A stretch of 64,000 nt of DNA. Origin: Heloderma charlesbogerti (Eukaryota > Chordata > Lepidosauria > Squamata > Helodermatidae). Where the stretch lies: contig JANEZZ010002204.1 in the NCBI GenBank assembly GCA_026122225.1, forward strand, positions 372,001-436,000, in the 5' to 3' direction. The notes beneath the pieces are model-generated. The model worked only from the letters and a program-made list of their open reading frames with translations, ran no database searches and was not told the origin of the DNA. Made by a program: the position numbers and the translations under genes. This document shows positions 22,216 through 34,224 of the stretch, in pieces (within the stretch, counting starts at the first letter, position 1; every line of letters starts with the position of its first letter).

Positions 22216-23920
22216 GAATTAAATTTATTTTGATTTCTTGGGTAGATCCTTGTCTTGTAGATGGTGCATAATGGTGATAGGTTTCTTGAGATGGAAAAAG
22301 GGCTGGCTATCTCCCACTGGTAGGAAGCATGGTATGACTGGATCCAATTTTTCAACTTGCAGCATTGGAAGACAAACAGTTTGCAAAATGAAATTGAAAT
22401 GTAAAAGCTCTCTTTTTATTAATTGCTCTTTTGAATGGCACAGACAGTTGGAGATAGACCAGCAGTCTGGTCTATCCTTTACATCTTTGCTGGTGCTGGA
22501 TAAGATGTTGTTGCTGTTATCCTCCTCAACGTTTTTTCTTTCATCATTACTACACACGGTTATTGTGTAATTGCAGCAATAATCTACAACACTTATTTTG
22601 ACATCACTTCTGTCCTCAACACTCTAACTCTTTTGTTCTATTTCATCCTTTGAAACATGTACATGCTTGAAGACGTTTGTGGGCCTAGACTGAGCCATTC
22701 TCCCACATAAAACATGTATTTGATATATTGTGCAACAAAAAAATCTGTGTCAAGCAAATACAAAAAGACATCACCATGTTTCAGTCTGTGCTGGGCCTTC
22801 AGTGGCACCAAACTTTGGGGCATAACTCTTGGGGTCAGTGAGCTGCTGTCTTCTAGCCAAAACAGAAGTACAAGTTCTGGTCATTCTGGAACGGATAGAG
22901 GAGGGTTATAGAGGCCTAAGCAAGCGAGTGCCAAAACATGGTGCAGTTTTTTAAAATAGCTGGTTTTAGGCTGTTCCTTCCCCTTTCCACCATTTTGCAA
23001 CTCAGGCTCAAACTAATGTTAATTACCTAGCATGCTGCTCCCTTTCTGGTTCTTTACTGTAAAGTGAGTCCGCAGAGCCCCAGTCTAGATCAGGACCACA
23101 GCATGCAGGGAAAGGAGATCTAATCCTCCTCTCAGCTGCTTCCTTCCTGAAATCCCCCTGTGCATGGCAATTAAAATAAAAGGGGCTTCCTCCCTTTCTT
23201 TAAGGGTGGGGGGAAGGATTTCAGGAGGGGAAGATTTCCTCTCCAGAAAGATGATTTTATGCTGTAACTCACCAAAGTCTAGCAAAATGCAAACAGCCCA
23301 AGGAATAAAACAAACTTCACTGAAGATGCGTGTGTGGCAAAGACTGAGGTGACAGAGCACAACAAATGAAACAGTGAGAGACAGACAGGCAGATGCTTGT
23401 ACGGTGGGGTGTGTATGTGTGTTCGGGTTGGGGGGAGGTTAAGCTGCCTGAAGTGGTGAGGAAAAACAGCACAAGAAAAACAGAAAGCACAGATGGAAGA
23501 AAAGCAGGGGTTTTTTTGTTTGTAATGTCAATACTAGTATCTTTTTATTTTCCCGTGGGAGGGAGCAGCACTGACAAAAGTGGTGGGTAGCCTGGGCCTA
23601 TCCTGGAAAATGGCAAGTTGGCATGGCCTAGCTTTGCCTACCCTGAGATGAAACCCTGGCTATGGTCCATCCCCAGATCAATCACTGCACATTCCATGTA
23701 CATGATTGACTTATGCTGTTAAGCATCCCTGAGCAACCTGAGGGTGGGAAGTTCTAGGGGAAACTCTACAGGGTTTTGCTTCCTTTGAATGGGAGAGGGT
23801 AACCCAGGGACTAACTAATGCCCTGTGGCAGACCTGACACGTTCATTCATGATATGGTACCATCTTGATTAGATAACATCCTCTATATGAAGCTCAAGCT
23901 GCCTTTGAAAATTGCTTGGG
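22216..23920. other. No gene seen; MITE-like remnant
   Basis: Positions 23085-23350 resemble the MITE group with ctagatcaggaccacag. The opposing frames at 22225-22570 overlap each other and show no domain. Confidence 0.45.
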
Positions 23921-23924
23921 AGCT

Positions 23925-24110
23925 ACAACTGGTCCAAAATGCTGCAGCTTGTTCTCTCACAGAAGCTCACTGTGTGGAATATATAACTCCAATGTATTCC
24001 CAACATCATTAGTTACCAGTTTGTTCCCAGGCCCAATTTAAAGTACTAGTGTCAACCTTTAAAGCTCTAAAACAATTTAGAGCCAGAATACCTGAAGGAG
24101 TGCCTTGTCC
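23925..24110 (+). mobile_element. L2/CR1-type LINE C-terminal fragment
   Basis: Translation with frame shifts gives LVQNAA, then a decayed HITP-like region, then QFKVLVSTFKALKQF, matching the conserved LVQNAAARLL ... FKVLLLTYKAL region downstream of the RT in L2/CR1-type LINEs. It is heavily decayed. Confidence 0.6.
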
Positions 24111-24161
24111 CATGTAAAAACTACCTGTGCACCCCACTTAACATATGAGGCCCTACTCGAT

Positions 24162-24445
24162 GGGCCAAAACAGACATTACTTTAAAGAGGTAAGTAGTAA
24201 CTATCTTGTTGGTTAATTTTTACTCTAGATTGGGGGCCCCACATCTGCAATTTCTACTGCAAAATAGTGATCCATAAAGGAAATTGCAGGTTCTGGCACA
24301 ATCTGGATGGGGCCCATAGCAGAGGGGAGGATTAAAGCCCCTGCCTTCCATCCTGGAGTCCCAATCTGGATCAGGCTCCTTCACCTATTCTAGAGTAAAA
24401 TAAAAGAAAGCAGATACCTCTTTAAAGTAATGTCTGTTTTGGCCC
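24162..24445. mobile_element. MITE with 31-bp perfect terminal inverted repeats
   Basis: The first 31 bases (from gggccaaaacagacattact) are exactly the reverse complement of the last 31 (ending gtctgttttggccc). A second, imperfect inverted pair lies further inside (ttttactctaga and tctagagtaaaa). It is non-coding. I could not identify an unambiguous TSD; the TIR sequence is hAT-like. Confidence 0.8.
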
Positions 24446-27400
24446 TATGTTCCTCTGCCTTCAGACAGGTAGATGAGAAACAGAGGACAAGATGGGAACT
24501 TGCATCAAAAGCACTCAGTGGACACATCTACACTACTAAACTGTCTGTTTTATACCAGTTTAACTGTCATAACATCTCCCTACAAATCCTGGGAATTGTC
24601 ATGTTGTTAGGGTGCTAAGACCTCTGTTTGAGCAACAAAGCCTACCTACTGTGCTCAGGTTTTCCTGAGGAGAATGAACTACTATACTGTTAAAGAGGAG
24701 ATTTGAATCCACGTCCACTGGACCATGTGTGACATTACAGATGAAAAACTATTGTCATCCTTGATGATGAAAAATATGGCCTACTAGTTTACTCATCAAG
24801 TCGCTATGGTATAATTTTTATATAGGTTTTTATATCAAGCAACTAATGGCTACATAAGATTTTTATCCATCATGCAAATACTTTGTATTTAGAGTTGTAT
24901 GATAGAAGAAAAATACACAAATAAATTAAACAGATATAATCCTACATATTTTTATAGATGAGAGCACACAAACTATAGAAGTTTAGATAAACAATGTAAA
25001 ACACTTACATTGTTTTTTTCTTTTCTTTTAAAGTTACCCTTAATATGGGATGCAGCATCAAATGTGGCAGACGGAAAAGGCCTCTTGAATCCCTGGTTGG
25101 TTATATAAAGGTCTCAAAGCCAGGATTCCTGAAAACTGATTAGGGTAGTTTTATATTTACTTTAATGAGTGAAGCAATGTATTTTCAATTACTATATCAC
25201 AGATGGGATACCATCTGTTAGCATATGGCATTGGCTCTTAAAGGAATGTTTGCATCTGGGAGAACATGAGTTATTAGAGAGAACAAGAAGATTAATATGA
25301 TTTTTTAAAGTGTGGGTGGCAGATTTTTCTTTTCATGGGGGGTACATCCACTCTGTAGTCCAGGAACACTTAGATATATTGAATATGGAGAGGTAGCCAC
25401 TTCAGTTTATACACAGGCAGACAAAGGGAGTGGAAGAGAGCATTAGTGATGCTATATATTTCTTGTCCTAATAATAACCAAAGAAATATCAGTTTAAAGC
25501 AAGACACTGGAGAGCATAAATGCCTTCCAGAGCAGAGGTTATCTCTCGAGCACCAGAGTGCATCTTTTATGGCACTCTTAACTACCAGGCCAATGTTGGT
25601 TAGCCATTTCCTTTTAATCAGCGGTGGTGTGCGTTACTGCTCCCTCTTACCAGAAACCCTTCTTTGCAACACTGTCAGGGTAATGGGGTCATGCTATTTG
25701 TCTGAGTAACAGCAAGTTCTTATGTTTCCCAGGCATTGTGGGAACTTCCAATACCACTGAGGCACCATAAGAATTCCAGGCCATGTGGGAGAAGTCCATA
25801 TTGTAGCATTGTCGCAGCTTAGGGCATATTAATGTTGACTGGGGTAGGAGCCACAGTGTTGACTCTTCCCACAAGGCTCAGGAAGGAGATGCATTGCAAC
25901 AGCTTTCCTTGTGCTATCCCTGGTAATGTAGGAACTAATCACAAATCTTCTGCTGTTCTCAAATTCTCCCCTTAGGAAAATTTTACCCTGTGTCCATGTC
26001 TGATCAGGAAATTTGGGAAGCAAGGGAGGTGTCAACACTTCTCACCACTTGGAACACGTTACAGACTTACCCATTTGGCCATGTGCACACCATTTAAGTT
26101 ACCACTTGATAAATGGTTGTCTTTTCTTCTGTGTATGTGTGAGAGAGAATTAATCAAGCTTTATTATGCATTCAATTAATATCACACAGAAAATATAAAA
26201 ATGTAAGGAACCAGAGGAGATCTTAAAGATAGTTTATTTCTCAGTCATTAATGCAACTATGATCTAGATAATAGTTACGAAGAGAAACAGTAAATGAATA
26301 TTAAAAAAATTGAAACTGAACTTTAAACATACATTATCCTGCAAATGAACAACATATATTCAGATCTTTTATTAGGAAGATGGATAGTTTTGTGCTTGTC
26401 GAGGTATTAGCCAGGGACTAGCACAATTTATTTTTAAACCCTCTCTAGCTGGTATATTGCTAGTGAGTGTGCTTAAAGGCCTGAGGGATTGAGAAATCTA
26501 TTCATCTGTTTTGCTATTAAAGCAAACATAATCATAGCTACTATTGGTTCCCATAGAGAGTTCTTTTATAATCTGATGGCATGATATTGTCCCAAGAGTT
26601 CTACTACCAGTGGCTGGCACAGAACATTTATATTAAGTTTTGCTTAATATAAATGAAATAGAAATTTCATAAATTTCTTCAGTGAAAAACATTCCAAATA
26701 CACTAAGAAAGCTGCACATGTGCTATAGGGCAGAAGCCTATATTGAAAGCAAAGTTTTCATATGTCCCAACAGTTACTCTTTACCAGGGATCGTACCAAT
26801 TTTCTGCATATTCTCTACTAGATCTCCTGAGGCTCAGATCCTGAGACTCAGGAGGTGCAGCCTCAGAGATAATGATGTGTAGAAACTCAGAGTAACCCTG
26901 TTGGGACAGAGACAGAGGCTGTTTGTTTTTAGACTGGGTGAGGAATGGCACCTGATAGATATGGCAAAGAGTTTGGCTGTGATTCTGGTGTATAGGTAGC
27001 GCCTGGTGGACCAAGGTAAAGCTAATAGCAAATGTTCTCAAGTCAAGAAAAAAGAAAGGAAAAAGAAAAAGAAAAAGCCTACTCTCTTGGTTCTGGTACT
27101 CACCCTTCAATTTTACTCCTTCCCCTGGAGACCATAAGAAGGGGGCTAAACTCTTGTAACCTGACAACCCCAGCCACTAGGGTGTGACTGATTTTTGTGA
27201 GAGTGGGATGTATGATGGAAATGTTTATATATTCTGTCTGTCTATTAAACATTTTGCAAATGCAATTTTTTAAAAAAAATCTTATCAAATGTGGCTCATC
27301 AAATGTGGCTATGTGCTATTTACAATTTATAATTTTAGTGCTGTGCATTTTATGATAGACTCCAGAGTGATGAATTCTATGAAAATGATGATGTTGATGC

Positions 27401-28060
27401 AAATTTGCCACTTACTTGAATTGATTCAAGTTTATGTTTGCAATGGCACTGTACACCAGTGAAACACTGATTAGGTAGGAAAACATTAAGCTACTTAACA
27501 CTACCTGAGGTCTAAATGTAATCCTGATCATTTTTCAAAGCCAATAAATAGGGTCATTGCCCAGTATCCCCAGGACTAAATGAAAAATGATGCAAAATCC
27601 CACTAGATTCATGGAGGAATCTCTGATGCCAAAACAGCCTTCCCAAGGAAGGAATATATATTACTTCTTATAGAATCGTTGTACTGGAGAAAAGTGGAAA
27701 TAATGGGCCTGTGAGACAGATCCAGCAACTAAAGGCTGATCATTATTATTACTAAAACATGTACAGGCCACAGAGCCACATAGTATTAGAGCTGCCCAGG
27801 CTGGGGTTGTCTGATTGTTCTATCATTTGGCCAAATTAATCTACTGTACATGGTACATAGGGGAAAAAAACTACTTAATTCTGTACTGGAGAGTGTTATA
27901 GCTGATCAGTGGTGCCATTAGATCGGTTCACCTGTAATTAATTTATAAATGTAATTAATTTATAATTTAGTGTGCCTGTATAATCAGGACTAAAGGTAAG
28001 TGCTGAATGCTCTTCAGTGTTACTAACATGAGTGCTAACCGTGGTGGGTTCCAGCAATCA
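24446..28060. other. No gene seen; long unique stretch
   Basis: About 3.6 kb of mainly AT-rich sequence without a recognisable domain, splice-bounded exon or repeat. The frame at 27167-26781 (-) is low complexity (FLFLFPFFF) and not convincing. Confidence 0.5.
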
Positions 28061-28074
28061 GACTGACACATAGG

Positions 28075-28426
28075 GGTTGTTTGCATGACACGACAGCCCT
28101 CCATGGTTATTTAACCCATGGTGAAGCTACAGAATGTGCAGGCTGCGTGCAGTCACCATTTTGAATATGCAGCTCCCACCTGGGGGTTGTCATGTTGTGC
28201 GGACCCAGTGACCTTGGGTTATGCAAGGGTTAAATAACCCTTGCATAACCCATGGTCTGCTTTCTTTGACCATAACCCACATTTGCCAGGTTTGCATGAC
28301 ACGAGAACCCCTAAGCAGGAGTGGCATATGCAGTTTGGCACCTGCAGATGCTGTGGCTCTCCGCAACAAGCCATGGCATATCGTCCAAACCTGGTCATAG
28401 TTACCAACAACAGCTGATTTTATGGG
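28075..28426. repeat. Nonautonomous DNA transposon remnant with palindromic core
   Basis: gtttgcatgacacgacagcc near the start is echoed by ggtttgcatgacacgagaac at 28289. A palindrome (gggttatgcaagggtt and its inverse) sits at 28214-28249. Similar tcatgcaaacctgg sequence occurs at 31233, so the LTRs in this region may have inserted into related elements. Confidence 0.4.
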
Positions 28427-28431
28427 GTAGG
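28427..28431. repeat. 5-bp target-site duplication, left
   Basis: gtagg here and at 28980-28984 flank the solo LTR. Confidence 0.85.
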
Positions 28432-28979
28432 TGTCACGATGCCCCTGTTGCCTACTGAATCCCCCAATAGCCAGAATCAACACTCAGACAAAAGGGCTGC
28501 TTTCCAAGGCTTTAATTCCATTCATTCTAATGAAGCATACAGATGCTAATTGCCTGAGACTCAGAGGTACTACAAAGGAACAGCCATCTAGGGGTTTCTA
28601 AGGGTTAGGACATCAGTTGATCTCCATTTGGGAAAAACGCGGCAACTCTCTGAACTTAAGGGGTGGGAGGGGAAGATCTCCCCATCTCCTGTGATGCTTC
28701 TGGGCGCAGCTGTTGACGTCGAGCCAATAGGGCTGAGCGCCTAAGCTCGGCTCCTGCAGTCTCTCACTTGTGCCTGCACCTGCGCCTTGCGTCTAAAAGG
28801 TGAAATTGTCCCTCCCTTTCCATGCCTGGGTCACTGTTGCTCCCAGGGATGTGAGTGGGGTGGGGTCCCCCTCCAGCTGCACCTCTGAAGTCTGAGAGAG
28901 TTCCTCCCCCACGAATTGTATCTCCTCCTCAGAATCAGAGCTGCCTTGGGACTCTATGGGCTCAGATACAATCCTGACA
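28432..28979 (-). mobile_element. Solo LTR, TGTCAGG family
   Basis: A 548-bp block. On the minus strand it starts tgtcaggattgtatctgagc and ends gggcatcgtgaca, with a perfect 5-bp TSD (gtagg). The reading frame entering at base 2 of the LTR encodes EPIESQGSSDSEEE and stays open beyond it. The 3' part holds an A-rich attaaag signal. No internal region is attached. Probably Ty3/gypsy-type; an endogenous retrovirus is not excluded. Confidence 0.85.
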
Positions 28980-28984
28980 GTAGG
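28980..28984. repeat. 5-bp target-site duplication, right
   Basis: gtagg, matching 28427-28431. Confidence 0.85.
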
Positions 28985-29336
28985 TAAACAGGGACAGTTT
29001 AGAGAGTGGCACACAAAATGTGGATTCAAAATATAACTGTATGTCAGTAAAACAGTAGGCCTGCACACCTTTAACAGGCCTTCCTGTTCCAGGGCTTTTC
29101 CCCAACAGGCCCTGAGTTCTGTTTGTTCGAAACTGCTAAAAAGGATCCACTTCTGCACTCCTGAGTCCCCACTGGTGCTTCACCAGCCCTCACAGACCTG
29201 CTCCTAGGCTGTAGTCCCTTTTCTTTCTGTGTGTGTCTCTCCCACTGCTTACCTTCCTCCCCCACCAGCAGGCAATCCTTAGAGACAAAGGTCACAACAG
29301 GGGTTGTTAGGAAATGTAGTTCGAAAACTCCACAGA

Positions 29337-29344
29337 CAATTTAT
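29337..29344. repeat. 8-bp target-site duplication, left, hAT element
   Basis: caatttat, repeated at 30247-30254. Eight base pairs is the characteristic hAT duplication length. Confidence 0.9.
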
Positions 29345-30246
29345 TAGGGATGTACGAAAGTTCCGCTACGGATCTCGGGGAGGCCGAATGCCAGCGCATT
29401 CGGCCCCCCAAAATCGGTGGCAGAATGGCCCGCCACCCCCCCACCCCCCTGGGATGGGACTTACCTGGGGCGGATCTTCCTGGCGGCGGTGGCTCTGGCG
29501 GCGGCTCCGGCGGCTGGTCTTCCAACCGGCTGCCGCCGCCATTTCCAGGTTTTAAAAAACAAACAAACAAAAAAAGTGATAGGCTACGTAAAGATTTACG
29601 TAGCCTATCACGGCTAGATTTTAAAAAAACACCATGATAGGCTACGTAAATGTTTATGTAGCCTATCATGGCTGATTAAAAAAACCCAAAAATGCACGTA
29701 CGCAAATCGCGGTGCCCATGGCCGCCACCATTTGCGTTCCTTATTTTGGCATGTCTTAGTCTACGTAAACCTTTACGTAGACTAAGACGGCAAAAATAAG
29801 GGGAACGCAAATAGCGTAGACGCTACGCTATTTGCGTTTCCTTTATTTTCGCCGTCTTAGTCTACATAAATGTTTACGTAGACTAAGACGTGCCAAAATA
29901 AGGGACGCAAATGGCGGCGGCCATGGCCGCCGCCATTTGCGTATGCATGTTTGTTTGTTTTAAATCAGCCGTGATAGGCTACATAAACATTTATGTAGCC
30001 TATCACGGCTGACTGCAGGGACGCAAATGGCGGCTATGGCCGCCACCATTTGCGTCCCTGCTAGCCAGCGGCTGGATGGCGGCTCTGCAGAATCGCTGCG
30101 GAGCACAGCCGGCCGGCCAGGATTCCGGGGGGGGGGAGGAACAGAGCACCTCCCCCCCATCCAGGATTCCGGGGGGAGGGACGGAACACCTCCCCCAGCA
30201 CCATCAGTATAATCCCCGAAAGGCAAGTACCTTTCGTACATCCCTA
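29345..30246. mobile_element. Nonautonomous hAT transposon built of nested hairpins
   Basis: A 902-bp element with terminal inverted repeats tagggatgtacgaaag and ctttcgtacatcccta and an exact 8-bp TSD. The interior is a chain of palindromes at 29576-29611, 29634-29669, 29698-29740, 29753-29788, 29804-29838, 29854-29889, 29905-29942, 29971-30006 and 30016-30060. The 36-bp ones have 17-bp arms and 2-bp loops. Two sequence types recur: gtgataggctac... outside and gtcttagtctac... inside, arranged symmetrically about the central hairpin near 29821, so the element is itself a large palindrome. It has no credible coding capacity; the listed small frames are shadows. Confidence 0.9.
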
Positions 30247-30254
30247 CAATTTAT
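30247..30254. repeat. 8-bp target-site duplication, right, hAT element
   Basis: caatttat, matching 29337-29344. Confidence 0.9.
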
Positions 30255-30545
30255 ATTCCCCCACTCTTGAAAAGAAATATGCGTCCTCACATCCCAACTA
30301 TTCTAAATGACCTTCCTCAAACCAGTGGGGAGCTCTACATTCTTGGTGTGACCATCTAGCTCTGTTCAATTCAGCACCCTGAGAGAACTGATCCAGGTAC
30401 TTGCTCAGCTGGTCTCTCTCCCACATTGATTGTTCCACTCAAGATATAGCAAGATTCTCCATTAGTGGTACTGACTCCCTTGAGGGTTTGGCTCTGCAAA
30501 GTATTGACCGAGTTCACATGAACAAGGAGGGAGAAATAAGCCAGA

Positions 30546-31074
30546 TGTCAGGGTGGACACTGAGCCCATAGAATCCCAGAGTAGTTTTGATTCTGAGGAA
30601 GAGGAGTCGCTCCTGGGAGAGGAGCACGCTCCTCTTTCCCAGGGCCAACAGCTGATGGAGATTCCTCCCACCGGCATTCCTAGCTTACATAGCAGTCCTG
30701 GGAGTGACAGAGCGCGGGAAGCAGACTTGATGGACGCGTGACACTGACGCAGAGAGCGGCGCCAAATGGAGGGCGCAGAAAGGAGGTGTAGTGCCTGGTT
30801 GGCGCACAAACAACGGTTGCGCCCAGAGGATCCAAGGGAAAAGGGGAGGGACTCTCCCTAGCCCTTAAGTTCAGGGTCTGCCAGTGATTCCCTTTCAAAC
30901 GGGGACCAACTGTTCCAACTTAGGGCATAGGTATTCTGCTGCTCATATCTAGTTGCTAACAGTAGAGTTGCTACATTGTAAAAGAGGAATAAAGCTTTGA
31001 AAAGAATCCCTTTGTCTGTGTCTGGACTTGGCTACTGGATTAGACTGAGAGAGGCCTCCAAGGAGCCTTTGACA
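30546..31074 (+). mobile_element. Solo LTR, TGTCAGG family
   Basis: A 529-bp block starting tgtcagggtggacactgagc and ending gagcctttgaca, closely similar to the inverted copy at 42964-43491. The frame entering at base 2 encodes EPIESQSSFDSEEEESLLGE and remains open to about 30741. An aataaag polyadenylation signal is at 30988. Flanking pentamers are ccaga and ccatg, so the TSD is imperfect. It lies opposite in orientation to the LTR at 28432-28979, so the two do not bound one provirus. Confidence 0.8.
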
Positions 31075-31515
31075 CCATGGTGGCACGACACATAATGATG
31101 CAAATCCCCCTGGCATGTGACTGGCTTGCACGGCAGGAGAAATCAGTCATAATGGTTTATTTTACCTGCCATGCATGCTGGTTGCATGCCGGGGGGGGAT
31201 TTGTGTAATTATCCTCCCTGGTGCAGCTTGCCATGTCATGCAAACCTGGTGAGGGTGGCTTGCTGCTGTGCTTAGTAAACCACCTCAAAACTCTACAACA
31301 GCCCATAAGTTCTAGGGGGCTTGTGAAGCCACTGTGTCTTCTTCTGAAACTGTGCAGTCCACTCCACAGGTGGGTATGATGCTGTGATGTCGGAACCTCC
31401 ATGAATCTCTGGGAGTTGGTAAAAAGCATTTATTTGGCTCATATGTTGAGTTTGTGGCTGCATATTGATCTCCTATTCAGTATGATCAGGGCCCAGGAAT
31501 CGTTTGGAGCTCATT
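31075..31515. other. No gene seen; MITE-like remnant
   Basis: It contains cagcttgccatgtcatgc, related to the 28075-28426 repeat. No coding signature. Confidence 0.35.
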
Positions 31516-31519
31516 ATGG

Positions 31520-31752
31520 CGTAGTATGGTGTAGTGTTGGACTGGGAGTCGGGAGATCTGGGTTCTAGTCCCCACTCTGCCATGGAGCCTCACTGGGTGA
31601 TATTGGGCCAGTCACAGACTCTCAGCCCAGCTGACCTCACAGGGTTGTTGTTGAGAGGATAAAATGGAGGAGGAGGATTATGTATACCACCTTGGGTTCC
31701 TTAAGGAGGAAAAATGGTGGGATATAAATGTAGTTAATAAATAAATATTATA
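31520..31752 (+). mobile_element. tRNA-derived SINE with L2-type tail
   Basis: The head has an A-box-like tggtgtagtgttggactggg and a B-box-like gggttctagtcccc. The middle resembles the MIR-like core (tgggccagtcacagactctc, agcccagctgacctcacagg). The 3' end (ggtgggatataaatgtag then repeats of aataaata) resembles the L2 LINE end seen at 47800-47821, the likely mobilising partner. Confidence 0.75.
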
Positions 31753-31884
31753 GTACTGGACAAAGGTATTTTCACCTAGGATAGGTGATAAGTCATACTC
31801 AACTCTGACACTCTGCTAATCACCCAGTATGAACCTTTGTGCTGTTTCTGCAAATTAACACTCAGACCTTTCCTCTTTCTGTGT

Positions 31885-33330
31885 TCATTGACCCAGATCC
31901 ATTTGCCCACTTGGTATGCCTGAGCAGTAACATGTAGAACATAGTGCTTTCTCTTTTTGTCTCTGTATGGCTTTACTCTGATGTAGCTTTACTACATAGC
32001 CAACACTGCTAAGAATATCTGCTAATTCAGTTAAATACACTGTAATATGCTGTAAGGTTTGTATATTTACATCTGCTCCATTAAGCAATTCTACAGGAAG
32101 AGTAGCCTCATGCCCAAACATTACCATGTACCATGTGTGCCCTTGTGGATGACTGCACACTAGCCCTGTAGGCCATCATGATATAGGGGAGTGCACTGTC
32201 CCAGTTCTTCTAATTAGCTTCCACAAAAGAAGACAACATAGTCACCAGTGTGTGATTCAAATGTTCCACTAGCTCATCAGACTGTGGATAGTAACAATGT
32301 TATTAGATAAAGGTCTTATTTACTTATTTTAATGAGATAAAGGTCTTATTTATCTCAAGTAGGTTGCAGAACTCATGGAAAGGCAGTGAAGGATACCGTA
32401 ATGGCAAACAAATTGTTCCACAAACACTCTCACAATTGTTTGAACTTCTTCGTCAGGCAGACGGTGCACTTTTGCCCACGTGAAAAAAATTATTTGCTAT
32501 CAGAAGAATGTATTTGTTGCCCTTTTCAGTCTGAGGCAGGGATCACAAAATATCCACTGCAAGTCTCTGTTGAGGGGTACTTGCTTGTGTGGTCACCATA
32601 GGAGCTCTGGGTGTATTAGAAGTTGTTTTGTGAGCTCTGCAGATATAGTATGATTTCACGGAGTCCTTAACAGATCTAGACCATCCAGAGCAGTAGTACC
32701 TACTTTGGATTCTTTGGATAGCTTCTCTATTACTAAATGTCCTCCTGGTTTGCTGCTATGTAGTACTTTCAGGATCCTGGGGACTGATTTGTGCGGGTTC
32801 ACTATTTGTGTATAAAGAACCTTGTTTCCCAATGCCCCTGCACATCTAACTAATACGTCTTGGTGTAGCTGTAAATAAGACCAAAGCTGTTTGTACTGAA
32901 ACAGTCCTGGGGCAGATGGAGCCTCAACTGGGAAATCTTGCAGGTTCTTTTCCTTCCAGCTTCTCAGTCCTGACATTACTGGATCTGTGATTTGGGCTTC
33001 TTTGAAGGTAGTGGTCCTGTCATCCTGCATTGAGATTCCTCCTGCACTTTCAGCACTCTCAGGACCTGACAACTGACCCAAGACAGCATTTACTGGGGAA
33101 CTGTGAATCAATCCCTTTGTCATGGTCAGATCACCTCTTGTGAGGTTTAGGCTTACAGCAGCTTTTCTCCTGTACAAGGATGGGGGACCTTGCAGAGAAG
33201 AAAAAGGATCTTGATGGTTTCCAGAGGGCTCTGGGTTTTTTTCTGGCTGATATGGCTGGCTCTCCTGTCCAAGCCGTGGTTGATCTGTGGAATACAGAAA
33301 TGGCCCAGGTGGTTGACACAATTGCTCCTG
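31885..33330 (-). pseudogene. Ty3/gypsy-type integrase remnant
   Basis: Read on the minus strand, the first frame (33321-32656) ends in SSKPGGHLVIEKLSKESKV, the form of the integrase N-terminal zinc-binding region (GHLGxEKT type). The stretch 32640-32350 contains decayed pieces of the catalytic core, including TEKGNKYILLIANNF. The last frame (32160-31885) carries MFGHEATLPVELLNG, the usual C-terminal integrase motif. Multiple stops and frame changes mean it cannot encode a protein. No LTR in the same orientation adjoins it. Family assignment beyond Ty3/gypsy-like is not possible by eye. Confidence 0.7.
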
Positions 33331-34224
33331 AGCACCCTCTCTGATTAGTAGAGCTCATACACCTCATAGTATATCCCAGAACTGAGGGAAATGAAACAAA
33401 ACAGGAGACAGTTTGAGTGCAAATGGAGGAAAGCTCCTACCAGATGTAATTGAACGCTGGTGTGCACCTATGCTCAGGTTATTCAGGGGCAGTGAAGGCA
33501 GCAAAGAAAAAATATCTCTCTCACTCTATTGAATCCTCTGTGTGCCACCCAGAGGAGCTTTTCATAGTTGTCCAGGACTAATTACATGCTGGCCCTAAGG
33601 ACACTGTGAATCCATCAGAGGCCTGCTGTAACATGTTTACAAGGCATTTCCAAGATAAAATCCTTTACATCCACTGGGACTTAGGGGATTTCTACACCAG
33701 CCTAAAATCCTGCATTTAAAACGGGACTTTCCACTTCTGTTTCAAATGCAGGATCACAGCTGATTCCCTTTACACGCACTTCCTTCTCTGTAGATGGCCA
33801 TTCCCATAGCATTATGTTTCCGTGAAGAGGCATTACACATGCTCCAGGTTCAGTGATAACTTGCTCCTGGGTTCCTGCCCCTTTCCCTCCCCTTGCACAT
33901 TACTGGTGGATGGGGACTGACACGCGGACAGCCCCCCCACCGATCTCCCCAGGGGCCCGCCTCCCTCTTCCATGCTTTCGGCCAGTCCCTGCTGCTCAGC
34001 CCCTCTGCTGCTCCTCTGCTCTGCCCCGCCCCCTGCTGCTGCTCTGGCGTTCCGCTGCTCTACTGCTCTGTTTTGAACAGGCAGGCTGAAAATGGCAAGG
34101 AGCCAAAATGGCACAGGAGCGGGAAGGCCAAACGCCCATCAGACCTTTGTCACCACCTTCAACATCATGACCACACCCCGAACAATCACACTCAGCGCTT
34201 CATTCATGCTAGGGGAGAAATACA
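33331..34224. other. No gene seen; GC-rich repeat-like block
   Basis: Positions 33680-33775 contain an imperfect inverted pair around aaatcctgcatttaaaac and aaatgcaggatcacagc, MITE-like. Positions 33890-34080 are C/T-rich; the frames there are low complexity and not gene-like. Confidence 0.4.

Noticed and set aside
29304..29669. Overlapping Gly/Pro-rich ORFs near 29.3-29.7 kb
   Set aside because: They translate the GC-rich end and hairpins of a nonautonomous hAT element on both strands.
29576..30006. A CRISPR-like array, because of regularly recurring palindromic repeats
   Set aside because: The repeats are hairpins of two types in a symmetric arrangement inside a TSD-bounded transposon, without unique equal-length spacers, in a vertebrate genome.
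28432..31074. A complete LTR element with LTRs at 28432-28979 and 30546-31074
   Set aside because: The two LTRs are in opposite orientation, the first has its own perfect 5-bp TSD, and the sequence between them is a hAT element.
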